From: a virus
Length of the DNA: 35,163 nt
Virus record (IMG/VR): IMGVR_UViG_3300010397_000071
Location: 1 to 35,163 of that record
Reading direction: 5' to 3' (one strand)
A program made the position numbers and the translations under genes. Shown here piece after piece: positions 18,340 through 25,069 of the stretch. Position 1 is the stretch's first letter. Each line of letters begins with the position of its first letter. The notes beneath the pieces are model-generated. The model was given only the letters and a program-made list of their open reading frames with translations, ran no database searches and had not been told where the DNA came from.

Positions 18340-18855
18340 ATGAACTTAACAGCAATTGCAACAGCCTTGGCACTGTCAGTACAAGCCCTATCAGCCGACC
18401 CTCTCTCGGATTACATCAAGTCAGTTGATGACTCATCAGACAAGCTTAAGGAGATCAATCGCCAGCTAGTTGAACACAACAACAGGATGGATGCAATGAT
18501 CGAGAAGTTGAAGGTGATGTTCAGTGACCGTTTACTTACAACCGCCAATCAAGTGTTCACTAACATTTACACGACTAACGTAGTAACGGGTTGGGCAATA
18601 ACCAACAACTGTGAGGCACAATGGAAGTCCGCTGCTGGTGTCAAGCGTGACCACATCAAGGAAATGGAATCAGACGGCTCCCTGACCAACGTGATTAACT
18701 TGCTGATCACTTCCGGCAAGTTCTGCGCCATTCACGGCCATGTTTGGGGCGATCACATGCACGTCACGCTCGAATACGAACCGGGAAGGATTGGTTGCCG
18801 TCAGTGCCATATTTGTGGCCTGCATCAGTCGCAACACGCAACGGATTGGAAATGA
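18340..18855 (+). CDS. Exported small protein with coiled coil and cysteine cluster
   Basis: A 171-residue protein. It begins with a likely Sec signal (hydrophobic run from Leu3 to about Ala15, cut near ALSA-D at residue 19-20). A heptad-like helix follows (SDKLKEINRQLVEHNNRMDAMIEKL, about 33-57). The C-terminus has CAIHGHVWGD and GCRQCHICGLHQ, with enough Cys and His for one zinc site. This layout would fit a periplasmic protein such as a spanin or superinfection-exclusion factor, but no family is recognised. It follows the tiny ORF at 18243 by 22 bases and has no clear ribosome site. Confidence 0.75.
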   Translation: MNLTAIATALALSVQALSADPLSDYIKSVDDSSDKLKEINRQLVEHNNRMDAMIEKLKVMFSDRLLTTANQVFTNIYTTNVVTGWAITNNCEAQWKSAAGVKRDHIKEMESDGSLTNVINLLITSGKFCAIHGHVWGDHMHVTLEYEPGRIGCRQCHICGLHQSQHATDWK

Positions 18856-18856
18856 T

Positions 18857-19324
18857 ATGAACATAAACCTGCTCAACTCCCCTCCCCGCTCCCACAGCCT
18901 CACCTGCTCCGGCTATGAGCTTGCCTCGGCCTTGAAGGAGATTGAGGCTAATGGTGGGCGCGTGGAGAGCGTTGACATTGTTGGAGTGAGTGGATACAAG
19001 CTGAACTATTTTAACGGGGGCGTGGCGAAACATGGAAATCGCACCGATTCGTCTGCTAATACGGGTTCAAGTCCCGTCGCCTCCACCAGAACACCCAAGT
19101 ACATTAAATCAGTACCAGAGGTAATTGGGGTTGGACTGAACGCTGAACAACAGCCTTTACAGTCCAACCCCCGCGATTACAGCAAAGGAACCAAGCTTGC
19201 CCTTGAGGCAATTGACCTGCTTCAAGATTCCCTTGATCGCCTCGAACGTCTCCGCCTCAAGGCAATCGAGTCCGGGAGAGTAAGGCCAATAAGGGTGGCG
19301 AGGATGCCGCATAATAGTGAATGA
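18857..19324 (+). CDS. Hypothetical protein ORF overlapping a tRNA-like element
   Basis: A 155-codon frame from ATG 18857, one base after the previous stop. The first about 55 residues (YELASALKEIEANGGRVESVDIVG, SGYKLNYF) look like genuine protein. The middle (NTGSSPVAST) is what one gets by translating a tRNA T-arm and acceptor, and coincides with the element at 19016-19088. A strong hairpin at 19127-19171 follows. The last third is helical (LALEAIDLLQDSLDRLERLRL) and its stop overlaps the next ATG (ATGA at 19321). So both ends look coding but the middle looks like RNA: it may be a fusion, or an ORF interrupted by an insertion that kept the frame. Confidence 0.6.
   Translation: MNINLLNSPPRSHSLTCSGYELASALKEIEANGGRVESVDIVGVSGYKLNYFNGGVAKHGNRTDSSANTGSSPVASTRTPKYIKSVPEVIGVGLNAEQQPLQSNPRDYSKGTKLALEAIDLLQDSLDRLERLRLKAIESGRVRPIRVARMPHNSE
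19016..19088 (+). tRNA. tRNA-Ser(GCT)-like element, 73 bases, no variable arm
   Basis: Acceptor GGGGGCG (19016-19022) pairs with CGCCTCC (19078-19084) with one G-U, followed by A and an encoded CCA. A D-arm GCGA/TCGC (25-28 with 39-42) encloses a loop with GG. The T-arm ACGGG-TTCAAGT-CCCGT is canonical. The loop CTGCTAA places the Ser anticodon GCT at 19055-19057, but the anticodon stem is poor and its best 3' partner (ACGGGT) is also the T-stem, and the long arm expected in tRNA-Ser is missing. It could be a degenerate or shortened phage tRNA, a tRNA mimic, or a remnant from integration at a tRNA gene. Confidence 0.42.
19127..19171 (+). repeat. Strong two-tier inverted repeat after the tRNA-like element
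   Basis: A perfect 12-bp inverted repeat (GGGGTTGGACTG at 19127-19138 with CAGTCCAACCCC at 19160-19171) encloses a second stem, GCTG/CAGC (19142-19145 with 19151-19154), loop AACAA. It would form a stable RNA hairpin. No T-run follows, so it is not an ordinary terminator. It lies within the ORF at 18857-19324. Confidence 0.7.
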
Positions 19325-19524
19325 AAGACACGATTAAATCCATTAGACATCCCGGAATTTGGCGTTGCTCTAAAAGGAATCAATGCAAATGGAAAGGTTA
19401 TGCCCTTGAAACAGCAGGAATGCAATGGGGAACACCAGAACAAACAACACACGAGTGGCGGAAGTGGCACAAACAAGAATGCGGTGGTCAATTGGTTCAA
19501 TTGTTAGATCCAAACGATCCATGA
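19321..19524 (+). CDS. Small Cys/Trp-containing protein
   Basis: A 67-residue protein, unknown family. CSKRNQC near residues 16-22, then W/K/H residues (HEWRKWHKQEC at about 44-54), could bind one zinc. The ATG overlaps the previous stop (ATGA). Its own TGA overlaps the ATG of a truncated gene copy at 19521. Confidence 0.7.
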   Translation: MKDTIKSIRHPGIWRCSKRNQCKWKGYALETAGMQWGTPEQTTHEWRKWHKQECGGQLVQLLDPNDP

Positions 19525-19595
19525 CCCCAACCCACGAACAACTCCGCGCCATGCAGTCCGAGTTCAATCTGGCCTGGATGCCGTCAAATGAATAA
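19521..19595 (+). pseudogene. Truncated copy of the 19794 gene N-terminus
   Basis: A 24-codon ORF (MTPTHEQLRAMQSEFNLAWMP, then SNE and stop). Its first 21 residues match the start of the protein at 19794-19982 (MNPAPEELASMKLEFSQAWMP) at 12 of 21 positions by eye, including AWMP, then it stops. ATGA overlaps the previous gene and its end overlaps the ATG at 19588. It looks like an N-terminal fragment left by a recombination or insertion event, perhaps still translated. Confidence 0.55.
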
Positions 19596-19797
19596 GAAAC
19601 TTAAGACGTGGTGGATTTGCGAGCGCCATAGTAGATCGGTCAATACGATGCTGGTGGAAGCAAATTCCAGGCGAGAGGCGCAGCAAGTGCTCGACGATGG
19701 CGGCGGGGAATCAGTTGATATGTCCTACTACCATATCGGTCGCGCTAAGGTGATCCGGAAGGACAAAAAGCGAAAACCAATTAAACCTCAACCATGA
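19588..19797 (+). CDS. Small basic protein between two related starts
   Basis: A 69-residue protein: KLKTWWICERHSRSVNTMLVEANSRREAQQVL, then SYYHIGRAKVIRKDKKRKPIKPQP. The beta-alpha-beta pattern with a strongly basic tail resembles small nucleic-acid-binding phage proteins, but no family is named. It overlaps the truncated ORF upstream and the next gene (ATGA at 19794). Position suggests it was inserted between the truncated and complete copies of the 19794 family. Confidence 0.7.
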   Translation: MNKKLKTWWICERHSRSVNTMLVEANSRREAQQVLDDGGGESVDMSYYHIGRAKVIRKDKKRKPIKPQP

Positions 19798-19982
19798 ACC
19801 CCGCACCTGAAGAACTCGCCTCAATGAAGCTGGAATTCTCACAAGCTTGGATGCCGATCTGGAAGAAGTTAAACGCCAGTGACCGCAAATCCTCGGACAG
19901 AGCAACCCATGCCTTCTGCCATCAGGTGGCCTGGGAGGTTTGGTATGCGGCTAAACAAACCAATCTGTGCAAGCCCTGTTGA
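19794..19982 (+). CDS. Small helical protein with a conserved start
   Basis: A 62-residue protein: helical N-terminus EELASMKLEFSQAWMPIWKKL, then SSDRATHAFCHQVAWEVWYAAKQTN and CKPC at the end. The Ser/Asp/Arg/Ala then aromatic pattern suggests two packed helices. A truncated relative lies 200 bases upstream. The stop overlaps the start of the Mom-like gene (TTGA or an upstream GTG). Confidence 0.65.
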   Translation: MNPAPEELASMKLEFSQAWMPIWKKLNASDRKSSDRATHAFCHQVAWEVWYAAKQTNLCKPC

Positions 19983-20659
19983 ATTTTTGCGATGATGGTG
20001 CAATTGAAGCACGTCCGGCCTTCCAGCTGGAAGATGGCGGCTATCGCCCGACCTCATCGCTCCAAGTTAAATCGTTCAAGGTTGAGTTTTGCGACATAAC
20101 CCAAGTGCGCCCGTTTATCGAGAAGTGGCATTACAGCCACAGCACAAATGGAATCCGGTCAACTCATTGCTTTCGGTTGATGAATGGAACGGACATGATT
20201 GGGGCCTCCATTGTTGGTGGGCTTGCAATGGCTGGACAGTGGAAGAAATACGCATCCAAAGAAAGTGGAGTGCTTGAGCTTAGAAGGCTGTGCTGCACGG
20301 ATGAATCTCCCAAAAACAGCGAGAGCTATTTCATTTCCAAGATGCTAATGCTGCTTCGTAAGCACACCGATGCAGAGCTTGTAATAAGTTACGCCGACCC
20401 GACTCATGGACACTCTGGAGTTATTTATCAAGCCAGCAACTTCCAGAGAGTTGGCTTAACCAGTCCTGGAAAGGTAATAATTCACGAAGGAAAAGTATAT
20501 CACGATCATTGCATTAGGGCTAAATACAAAGGAGTGTTAAAACCGTTTGCAGTTAAAATAAAGTCCGCACTAGACGCCGGACTTGCAACAACCGAAAAAC
20601 GTGTCGGAAAGATTATTTACTCTTACCGACTTAAACCAATCCAACCCCATGAAACTTAA
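19967..20659 (+). CDS. Mom-like DNA modification acyltransferase
   Basis: A 230-residue GNAT-fold protein of the phage Mu Mom type, which converts adenine to N6-carbamoylmethyladenine and shields DNA from restriction. The family hallmarks are present: WHYSH (about 54-58), FRLMNG...IGASIVG (69-84), ELRRLCC followed by SPKNSESYFISKML (104-126), and SYADPTHGHSGVIYQASNF (141-159). Length is close to Mom. The start is unsettled: GTG 19967 overlaps the previous gene, or TTG 19979 makes a TTGA overlap; neither alters the domain. It stands three small genes before a C5-methyltransferase-like gene, suggesting a DNA-modification set. Mom-like assignment is from family memory; the exact modification is not shown. 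Confidence 0.78.
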   Translation: MQALLNFCDDGAIEARPAFQLEDGGYRPTSSLQVKSFKVEFCDITQVRPFIEKWHYSHSTNGIRSTHCFRLMNGTDMIGASIVGGLAMAGQWKKYASKESGVLELRRLCCTDESPKNSESYFISKMLMLLRKHTDAELVISYADPTHGHSGVIYQASNFQRVGLTSPGKVIIHEGKVYHDHCIRAKYKGVLKPFAVKIKSALDAGLATTEKRVGKIIYSYRLKPIQPHET

Positions 20660-20900
20660 AATCTTCGCCACCGAACGACGCGGTTACAGGGTAGTCAAGG
20701 CCATAGCCATAATACCCGAATCCAAAACCAAGGGCATCAAGCGCCGTCAAAAAACGTTCACGGTAAGGACCGTGGCGCCACAGTTCGCCGTGAATGAACT
20801 GCAAAAGACATTTGAGGCTGCGGCTACGAGATGGGAGCATGATGTGTTGCAAGCGCCAACCCAGTCGGATCACGAACAGGAACAGGAGTTGTGCGTGTGA
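20649..20900 (+). CDS. Small basic protein
   Basis: An 83-residue protein from ATG 20649, preceded by a CCAATCCAACCCC leader rather than a Shine-Dalgarno site, and overlapping the Mom-like gene by 11 bases. Sequence: KLKIFATERRGYRVVKAIAI, then TFTVRTVAPQFAVNELQKTFEAAATRWE and a Glu/Gln tail. Beta-rich then helix; basic N-terminus. Function unknown. Its TGA overlaps the next GTG. Confidence 0.65.
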   Translation: MKLKIFATERRGYRVVKAIAIIPESKTKGIKRRQKTFTVRTVAPQFAVNELQKTFEAAATRWEHDVLQAPTQSDHEQEQELCV

Positions 20901-21070
20901 GTATCCATTATCTCAAATACGTCCTTCCCCGACGACGCCGCTATCAAGCCCTGGGCCTGCGCGTGGACAAGAAGCCGAGAACTAACCGGGCATGGCCGCA
21001 GTTGGCTGGACTGATTGGACATGAATATCACCTTGCATACATGCGGTTAAGGAGACAGGAACAAATATGA
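20897..21070 (+). CDS. Small basic protein, GTG start
   Basis: A 57-residue ORF starting with GTG overlapping the preceding TGA (GTGA at 20897) and ending in an ATGA overlap with the next gene at 21067. It has a very basic stretch (LPRRRRY) and Leu/Tyr-rich helices with RLRRQEQI at the end. Both junctions fit the coupled pattern, which is the main reason to accept it. Confidence 0.55.
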   Translation: MSIHYLKYVLPRRRRYQALGLRVDKKPRTNRAWPQLAGLIGHEYHLAYMRLRRQEQI

Positions 21071-21270
21071 AAAGCGCGGAAGAATGGTACTCGGAAGGAG
21101 GCTGGAACAATGACCTCAACGCAATCAAGTCTATTAAAGAAATCCAGCTTGATAGCTGGAAACAGGGCATGACCGATGCGGTTGCACTTGCACACGGGCA
21201 CCGATTCCCTGTTCCCAAGGACTTGATTCGTGAAATAGAAACTGAGAGAGATTACAAAACCACCCTATGA
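21067..21270 (+). CDS. Small protein, unknown
   Basis: A 67-residue protein: SAEEWYSEGGWNNDLNAIKSIKEIQLDSWKQGMTDAVAL, HGHRFPVPKDLIREIE. Typical of short helical phage proteins; no family recognised. ATGA overlaps at both ends (21067 and 21267). Confidence 0.65.
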   Translation: MKSAEEWYSEGGWNNDLNAIKSIKEIQLDSWKQGMTDAVALAHGHRFPVPKDLIREIETERDYKTTL

Positions 21271-21476
21271 ACCCACCCCAACCCCACGTAAACCGGCATG
21301 GCGTTCAAGGCTTGCAGGTAAGCACATTTACAGAAGCTCAAATAGCCGAGGCGAACCGCCTGCATGATGCTAGATACGGCTGGACAGACCAGTACGGGCG
21401 CATCTACACAAACGCTTCGCGCCGTCCTGAGAGCGTGTATGTTCCGGCGAGCAAGTGCTGGGAGGATAGGAAGTGA
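21267..21476 (+). CDS. Small protein, unknown
   Basis: A 69-residue protein with a Pro/His-rich start (PPQPHVNRHGVQG), FTEAQIAEANRLHDARYGW and a basic end. ATGA overlap upstream, GTGA overlap downstream (21473). Function unknown. Confidence 0.6.
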   Translation: MNPPQPHVNRHGVQGLQVSTFTEAQIAEANRLHDARYGWTDQYGRIYTNASRRPESVYVPASKCWEDRK

Positions 21477-22039
21477 GGGTCCTGATTGCCTGTGAGTTCA
21501 GCGGGATTGTCCGGGATGCGTTTGCAGCACGGGGACATGATGCCTGGAGTTGTGATTTGCTTCCAAGTGAAAGGCCGGGGCAGCACGTAACCGGAGACTG
21601 CATTCCGCTTTTTACGTCCAGCAATTATTACGGTTACAGGAGATGGGACCTGATGATCTGCCACCCTCCCTGCACCCATCTTTCAGTCAGTGGTGCCAGA
21701 TGGTTCAAGGACAAACAGGTTGATCAGCAACAAGCGTTGGAATTCGTTCGCCGGCTACTTGATGCTCCAATTCCAATGATCGCCCTGGAAAACCCAATCA
21801 GCGTGATAAGCAGCAGGATTCGCAAGCCTGACCAGATCATACAGCCGTGGCAATTCGGTCACGGAGAAGTAAAGGCAACCTGCCTGTGGCTAAAAAACCT
21901 TCCAAAGCTCGTGCCAACTGAAATCGTTGAAGGCCGTGAAGCCCGTGTTCATAAGGCCAGTCCCGGACCTGAACGTTGGAAGGAACGCAGCCGAACACTT
22001 CCTGGAATTGCAAAAGCAATGGCGGAACAATGGGGTTGA
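21473..22039 (+). CDS. Short cytosine-C5 methyltransferase-like protein
   Basis: A 188-residue protein with the pattern of compact phage C5-methyltransferase relatives. ACEFSG (6-11) with RGHDAWSCDLLPSE (20-33) forms the SAM-binding start; HPPCTHLSVSG (64-74) corresponds to motif IV with a Pro-Cys catalytic pair; ALENP (104-108) corresponds to motif VI; AEQWG ends the protein. It lacks the long target-recognition domain of ordinary 400-residue C5-MTases. GTG start overlaps the previous TGA (GTGA). Together with the Mom-like gene it points to base modification. It may be a methyltransferase or a non-methylating relative. Confidence 0.68.
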   Translation: MRVLIACEFSGIVRDAFAARGHDAWSCDLLPSERPGQHVTGDCIPLFTSSNYYGYRRWDLMICHPPCTHLSVSGARWFKDKQVDQQQALEFVRRLLDAPIPMIALENPISVISSRIRKPDQIIQPWQFGHGEVKATCLWLKNLPKLVPTEIVEGREARVHKASPGPERWKERSRTLPGIAKAMAEQWG

Positions 22040-22188
22040 CCCACCCCAATCCTGAGCTATGCTTCCCCTGCGCGGTTTCACAAGTCCGCGCTTTTCATGA
22101 GGTTGAGTTAAACCTGGGTCATACCGGCCTTGTCGTGTGTAGGGTCTGCGACAGGGCCGGTTCTTCATTTACCAATCTGTTCCAGTAA
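22036..22188 (+). CDS. Tiny double-CxxC protein
   Basis: About 50 residues. TTG 22036 makes a TTGA overlap with the preceding gene; ATG 22030 in the same frame is an alternative. CFPC near the N-terminus and CRVCDR further on form a possible zinc ribbon. The end (FTNLFQ) overlaps the 3' end of the convergent gene at 22165. Modest support: motif and coupled start only. Confidence 0.45.
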   Translation: MTHPNPELCFPCAVSQVRAFHEVELNLGHTGLVVCRVCDRAGSSFTNLFQ

Positions 22189-22443
22189 TTCCTCCAGGCC
22201 GCAATCGCACGGCTTGTAAGGCTTGTGACAGGTTGGGCTGTGCTGGGCGTATTCGAGCAGTGATTCCAGACTTTGGCAACAGGGATCGTGACGGCTGTAA
22301 CTGGCAATATCTCCAATTTGTTTCCGTAATTGGTCTGTTTCATGCCGTATCAGATTCGCCACAACTTCCTCCAGATTGGTAACGCTGTCCGGACTGTGAT
22401 GGACGCGGCGAACTATGTCGGAGGCGAGGAGGGGGAGGTTCAT
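22165..22443 (-). CDS. Small protein with C-terminal cysteine cluster
   Basis: A 92-residue protein; ATG at 22443 overlaps the upstream TGA (ATGA at 22440-22443). N-terminal helices (LLASDIVRRVHHSP, TNLEEVVANLIRHETDQLRKQIGD) are followed by DPCCQSLESLLEY and CHKPYKPCDCGLEELLEQIG. A longer version from 22473 would overlap the upstream gene by 34 bases. Unknown function, minus-strand early-type block. Confidence 0.72.
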   Translation of the reverse strand: MNLPLLASDIVRRVHHSPDSVTNLEEVVANLIRHETDQLRKQIGDIASYSRHDPCCQSLESLLEYAQHSPTCHKPYKPCDCGLEELLEQIGK

Positions 22444-22757
22444 ATTTGAGACAGGCAATGCGTAATCCACCAAGCCGTTTCTCCAGTCATGTTTTTGTCA
22501 CCAATGCACGCCAATTCAGCCACTCCATCTTTTATTAATAGACGCCACCGATTTTTACTCTCCTTAAGGTAAAATGTACGAAAAATTTCACGACTACACC
22601 GGAATTTGAGAACATCCCACATGGCGTCCTCGGTTTTCTTTAACAACTTAATCCAGGGATCGTTTGAGGCTTCGTATTCATCCGGATTAAGGTAGTAATC
22701 ATCCAGATTAACCGGAACTGGCTTGGGTTTGGTCTTTTTGGAGCCTTTTGGTTTCAC
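22440..22757 (-). CDS. Small basic protein
   Basis: A 105-residue protein from GTG 22757 with a Lys/Pro-rich start (KPKGSKKTKPKPVPV), an acidic stretch LDDYYLNPDEYE, then a mixed domain KLLKKTEDAMWDVLKFRCSREIFRTFYL and AELACIGDK. The basic head followed by a globular part suggests nucleic-acid contact. No ribosome site is visible. Unknown family. Confidence 0.65.
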   Translation of the reverse strand: MKPKGSKKTKPKPVPVNLDDYYLNPDEYEASNDPWIKLLKKTEDAMWDVLKFRCSREIFRTFYLKESKNRWRLLIKDGVAELACIGDKNMTGETAWWITHCLSQI

Positions 22758-22798
22758 GATTCAAAACCCCCACCAACCCCAGCCACGCAAGTAGAACT

Positions 22799-23218
22799 GT
22801 GACGCCCTTCGCATGGACCGGAATTGATGGGGATCAGATTGGATTCGAGCGTCACAATCCCATCCTGAATTATCCGCTGACAGGAAGCAAGAAAAAATCA
22901 CTTGACGGGTGGATGTTGCTGTGGGAATTGTGCCGTGTGTTTAAGAACGGTAATCAAACTTTGTGCCCTGTGCTGGATGGCTTAGGCAACCCCCGGCAAG
23001 CCCGATTCCCATTGGTCTTAAACACCAGGGCGCCTCTTTTCCAGCCCGCCTCCCGCGAGCACGAGTTAGACCCCCGCTGAAGCAACCGGCCACCAGGCCC
23101 AGCGCCCCATCAGGGGGATAATACGGGACTCGTTTATCAACAACTCAAAGAGCACCAGCGCCGCTTTACCGCTGACCTTTACGGCCAGGATTACCATGTC
23201 CTGATGGTGCACGATTAA
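22799..23218 (+). pseudogene. Possible interrupted ORF in the 22.8-23.2 kb gap
   Basis: From GTG 22799 a frame is open to TGA 23078-23080. In the same frame it continues to TAA 23216, and the last 29 codons read like protein (GLVYQQLKEHQRRFTADLYG, then QDYHVLMVHD). TGA works as a stop throughout this phage, so recoding is unlikely. It may be a decayed gene, or chance. The Pro-rich stretch around the stop speaks against a functional gene. Confidence 0.22.
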
Positions 23219-23339
23219 CCCAGCCAGTCAGGACACCGTTCTGAGATACAACGGACCTGAGCGACCTTAAAACCGCCCACTCTAATCTTGTGTGGGGAAA
23301 ATAATGTACAGGATTGTTATGTACACACACAGGACATAA

Positions 23340-23470
23340 ACTTGATAGCCACTGAACCGCTTATGTGCAATCCAATCCAAGTTCATGAAACAAGCACGCC
23401 TTAATCACACACTTGCAATAACTTGCTTATGTGTGTTGAATCCGGTTAATGACTTGATATGAGCTTGATA
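23340..23470. promoter_or_regulatory. Iteron-like cluster, origin or control-region candidate
   Basis: Between 23081 and 23653 I see no convincing gene. This part has five related (A/G)CTTG repeats followed by A/T (ACTTGATAG at 23340, ACTTGCAATA at 23411, ACTTGCTTAT at 23421, ACTTGATATG at 23452, GCTTGATACG at 23463), two pairs about one helical turn apart. GCTTATGTG occurs twice (23359, 23425). TATGTACACACA at 23319 and AAGTACACACA near 23608 also repeat. The region could be an origin or an operator set. Confidence 0.35.
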
Positions 23471-23653
23471 CGAACAGGCGTAAGCAAAAAGTTTCAGAAT
23501 TGACCTTTGCATAACGGGATATATACGAATCAGGCCGTTGACCTGTCCCTCCCCATCCGGCACCCGCCCCCACCCCTGACAGGAAAAGAGATTCCTTAGG
23601 CCTGAATTAAGTACACACAATAGCCCTTGTCTTTACATGCTGGCCCTTGCCAG

Positions 23654-24334
23654 TCAAGTACTTGTGCCGTCTTGTGGTGTTTGGGCTGGTACTGTACTTG
23701 GCGGGACCACACCAGACACAACGGGTTGTGGTGTGTCGGCCCACGCTTCGACAGTACGGCCGGCCTTGCGGCTGGTACGTTCTGGCATGGGACGGTACGA
23801 ACCGGGCAAGGGCCGGCCTGCCAGGATACGCTCTTGCTCGCTAAGGCGGGCTTGGGCCGAGGCTAAACGGTCAAGCTTTTGCGGGTCTGACTCGACAAGC
23901 ATCATGGCGTCAACCCGGTCAAGCTGAAGCCGTACACGCTCTGCCCTTGTGCGCGTGTAAATTGTCAAATCCGGTGCAGGTTCAGTAATTACAGGTGCGG
24001 GTGCTTGTGTAATTACAGCCTTGGCTTGGGCTTGGATCACCTGTTTAAGCTCTAAAACCTCTTGTTGGCGTGCAATTTTAGCGGCCAATCTGGTTTGCAC
24101 GGACAATTGCTGGCAAAGCTTGGCATTTTCGGCAGTAATCACACCGTTACCGTTAACGTAATGATTTGAGACTGTCAAGAACGTCTCAGGATCAGTTATA
24201 GCGCATCCTGATTGATGCCTGGCTGTGTTGACCCTCGGCTGTGCGGTACGTGACAATGGCAGGCTAAGGACCGGGCGTGTACGTGAGAAACCCGGCCTTG
24301 TAGGGGCCGGGTTGGTGGCTGGGGAATTAACCAA
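23654..24334 (-). CDS. Helical, probably DNA-binding protein
   Basis: A 226-residue protein. It begins with a Pro/Arg/Ser-rich tail (residues 1-45). TVSNHYVNGNGVITAENAKL follows, then an Ala/Gln helix, then a long helical segment (ERVRLQLDRVDAMMLVESDPQKLDRLASAQARLSEQERIL). It ends in a Pro/Thr-rich tail. The ARLSEQERILAGRPLPGSYRP stretch recurs in phage regulatory or small-terminase-like proteins, but neither call is secure. TTG 24334 follows the preceding TGA directly, which supports this start. Confidence 0.78.
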   Translation of the reverse strand: MVNSPATNPAPTRPGFSRTRPVLSLPLSRTAQPRVNTARHQSGCAITDPETFLTVSNHYVNGNGVITAENAKLCQQLSVQTRLAAKIARQQEVLELKQVIQAQAKAVITQAPAPVITEPAPDLTIYTRTRAERVRLQLDRVDAMMLVESDPQKLDRLASAQARLSEQERILAGRPLPGSYRPMPERTSRKAGRTVEAWADTPQPVVSGVVPPSTVPAQTPQDGTST

Positions 24335-24460
24335 TCAGTCAAGAACTTCACCACTGTAAAGGAAATCTCCGGTAATGCCAGTATCGGGACAGGCGCATTG
24401 CATGGCGAGTCTCGCAATTAAACCACGGCGCGGGATTACAAGCGGCACACTAGCTTTCAC
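24335..24460 (-). CDS. Tiny 41-residue ORF between coupled genes
   Basis: It starts with GTG overlapping the TGA of the upstream gene (GTGA at 24457-24460) and ends in TGA immediately followed by the TTG of the next gene. Sequence: VKASVPLVIPRRGLIARL, then AMQCACPDTGITGDFLYSG. The perfect fit to both neighbours is the main evidence. Function unknown. Confidence 0.5.
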   Translation of the reverse strand: MKASVPLVIPRRGLIARLAMQCACPDTGITGDFLYSGEVLD

Positions 24461-24777
24461 TTTTCCACCCCGCTTTCAACGCGGGCAAGAGCGGCGCGGG
24501 CTTGTTGGTTAATTGCTTCCAACCTCTTAAACATGGCCCTTTCCCGGTCCTCAGTTGTCAGACAATGCGCGTTTTTGTCAGTGATGCATTCTTTCAACGC
24601 CTCAAGCAACTCATCCCGCTGCTTGAGCAAGTCGGCATGAGCGTTCACGGCCTGAACCATGAACTCGGCATTGGCTTGTGTGGGTCCAACTGCAAAGAAC
24701 TTTCCAATCCAAAGCTGGGAATTGGATTTGCGCGTATGCTTCGCTTCGCTGGTGGGTGGGGTTTGGTTTGTTTTCAT
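24457..24777 (-). CDS. Conserved small phage protein (ANAEF / NAH motif)
   Basis: A 106-residue protein with VGPTQANAEFMVQAVNAHADLLKQRDELLEALKECI, a segment widely seen in phage proteins of unknown role, followed by a long helix (EDRERAMFKRLEAINQQARAALARV). It starts with ATG 24777. The conserved family is recognised by pattern but has no assigned function; it sits in a minus-strand early-type block. Confidence 0.8.
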   Translation of the reverse strand: MKTNQTPPTSEAKHTRKSNSQLWIGKFFAVGPTQANAEFMVQAVNAHADLLKQRDELLEALKECITDKNAHCLTTEDRERAMFKRLEAINQQARAALARVESGVEK

Positions 24778-24795
24778 GGGGTGGGGTGTTGAGGG

Positions 24796-24981
24796 TTAAC
24801 TGCCTTGCACGAGTTCGCTAATCTCCTTTACCAACTGCGCCTTGTTCGCCTGAATAAAGCCTGCCCATTGCTGAGCCAGCTTTGGATTATCCTGCCGTAA
24901 TTGCTTGGCGGATTTGCCTTGGTGGGAGGTGCCGATCAGGTTTATGCCTGAATCGATTGTTTTCTGGAATGTGCTTTTCAT
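24796..24981 (-). CDS. Small helical protein
   Basis: A 61-residue protein from ATG 24981 (a TTG 12 bases upstream would add four residues). KSTFQKTIDSGINLIG, SAKQLRQDNPKLAQQWAGFI and KAQLVKEISELVQ form helices. It is the first gene of the minus-strand block and lies downstream of the divergent control region at 25070-25274. The leader (AATCAACTTGAAAATAAAC) has no ribosome site. Function unknown; a small regulator is possible. Confidence 0.65.
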   Translation of the reverse strand: MKSTFQKTIDSGINLIGTSHQGKSAKQLRQDNPKLAQQWAGFIQANKAQLVKEISELVQGS

Positions 24982-25069
24982 GTTTATTTTCAAGTTGATT
25001 GTTTAACCGTGGCTTCATTGTCTCATGCTCAATGCAGCTTGTGAAGGTGGCGCGAATACGTATTTCCTT

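Noticed and set aside
19016-19088. tmRNA
   Set aside because: Only 73 bases, normal tRNA D-arm, no tag reading frame or pseudoknots.
23405-23620. 71-codon minus-strand ORF in the non-coding gap
   Set aside because: No protein-like pattern, no coupling with a neighbour, and it lies over the iteron-like repeats.
23627-23927. Several plus-strand ORFs opposite the 23654-24334 gene
   Set aside because: They are antisense shadows of a gene with better composition and coupled start.
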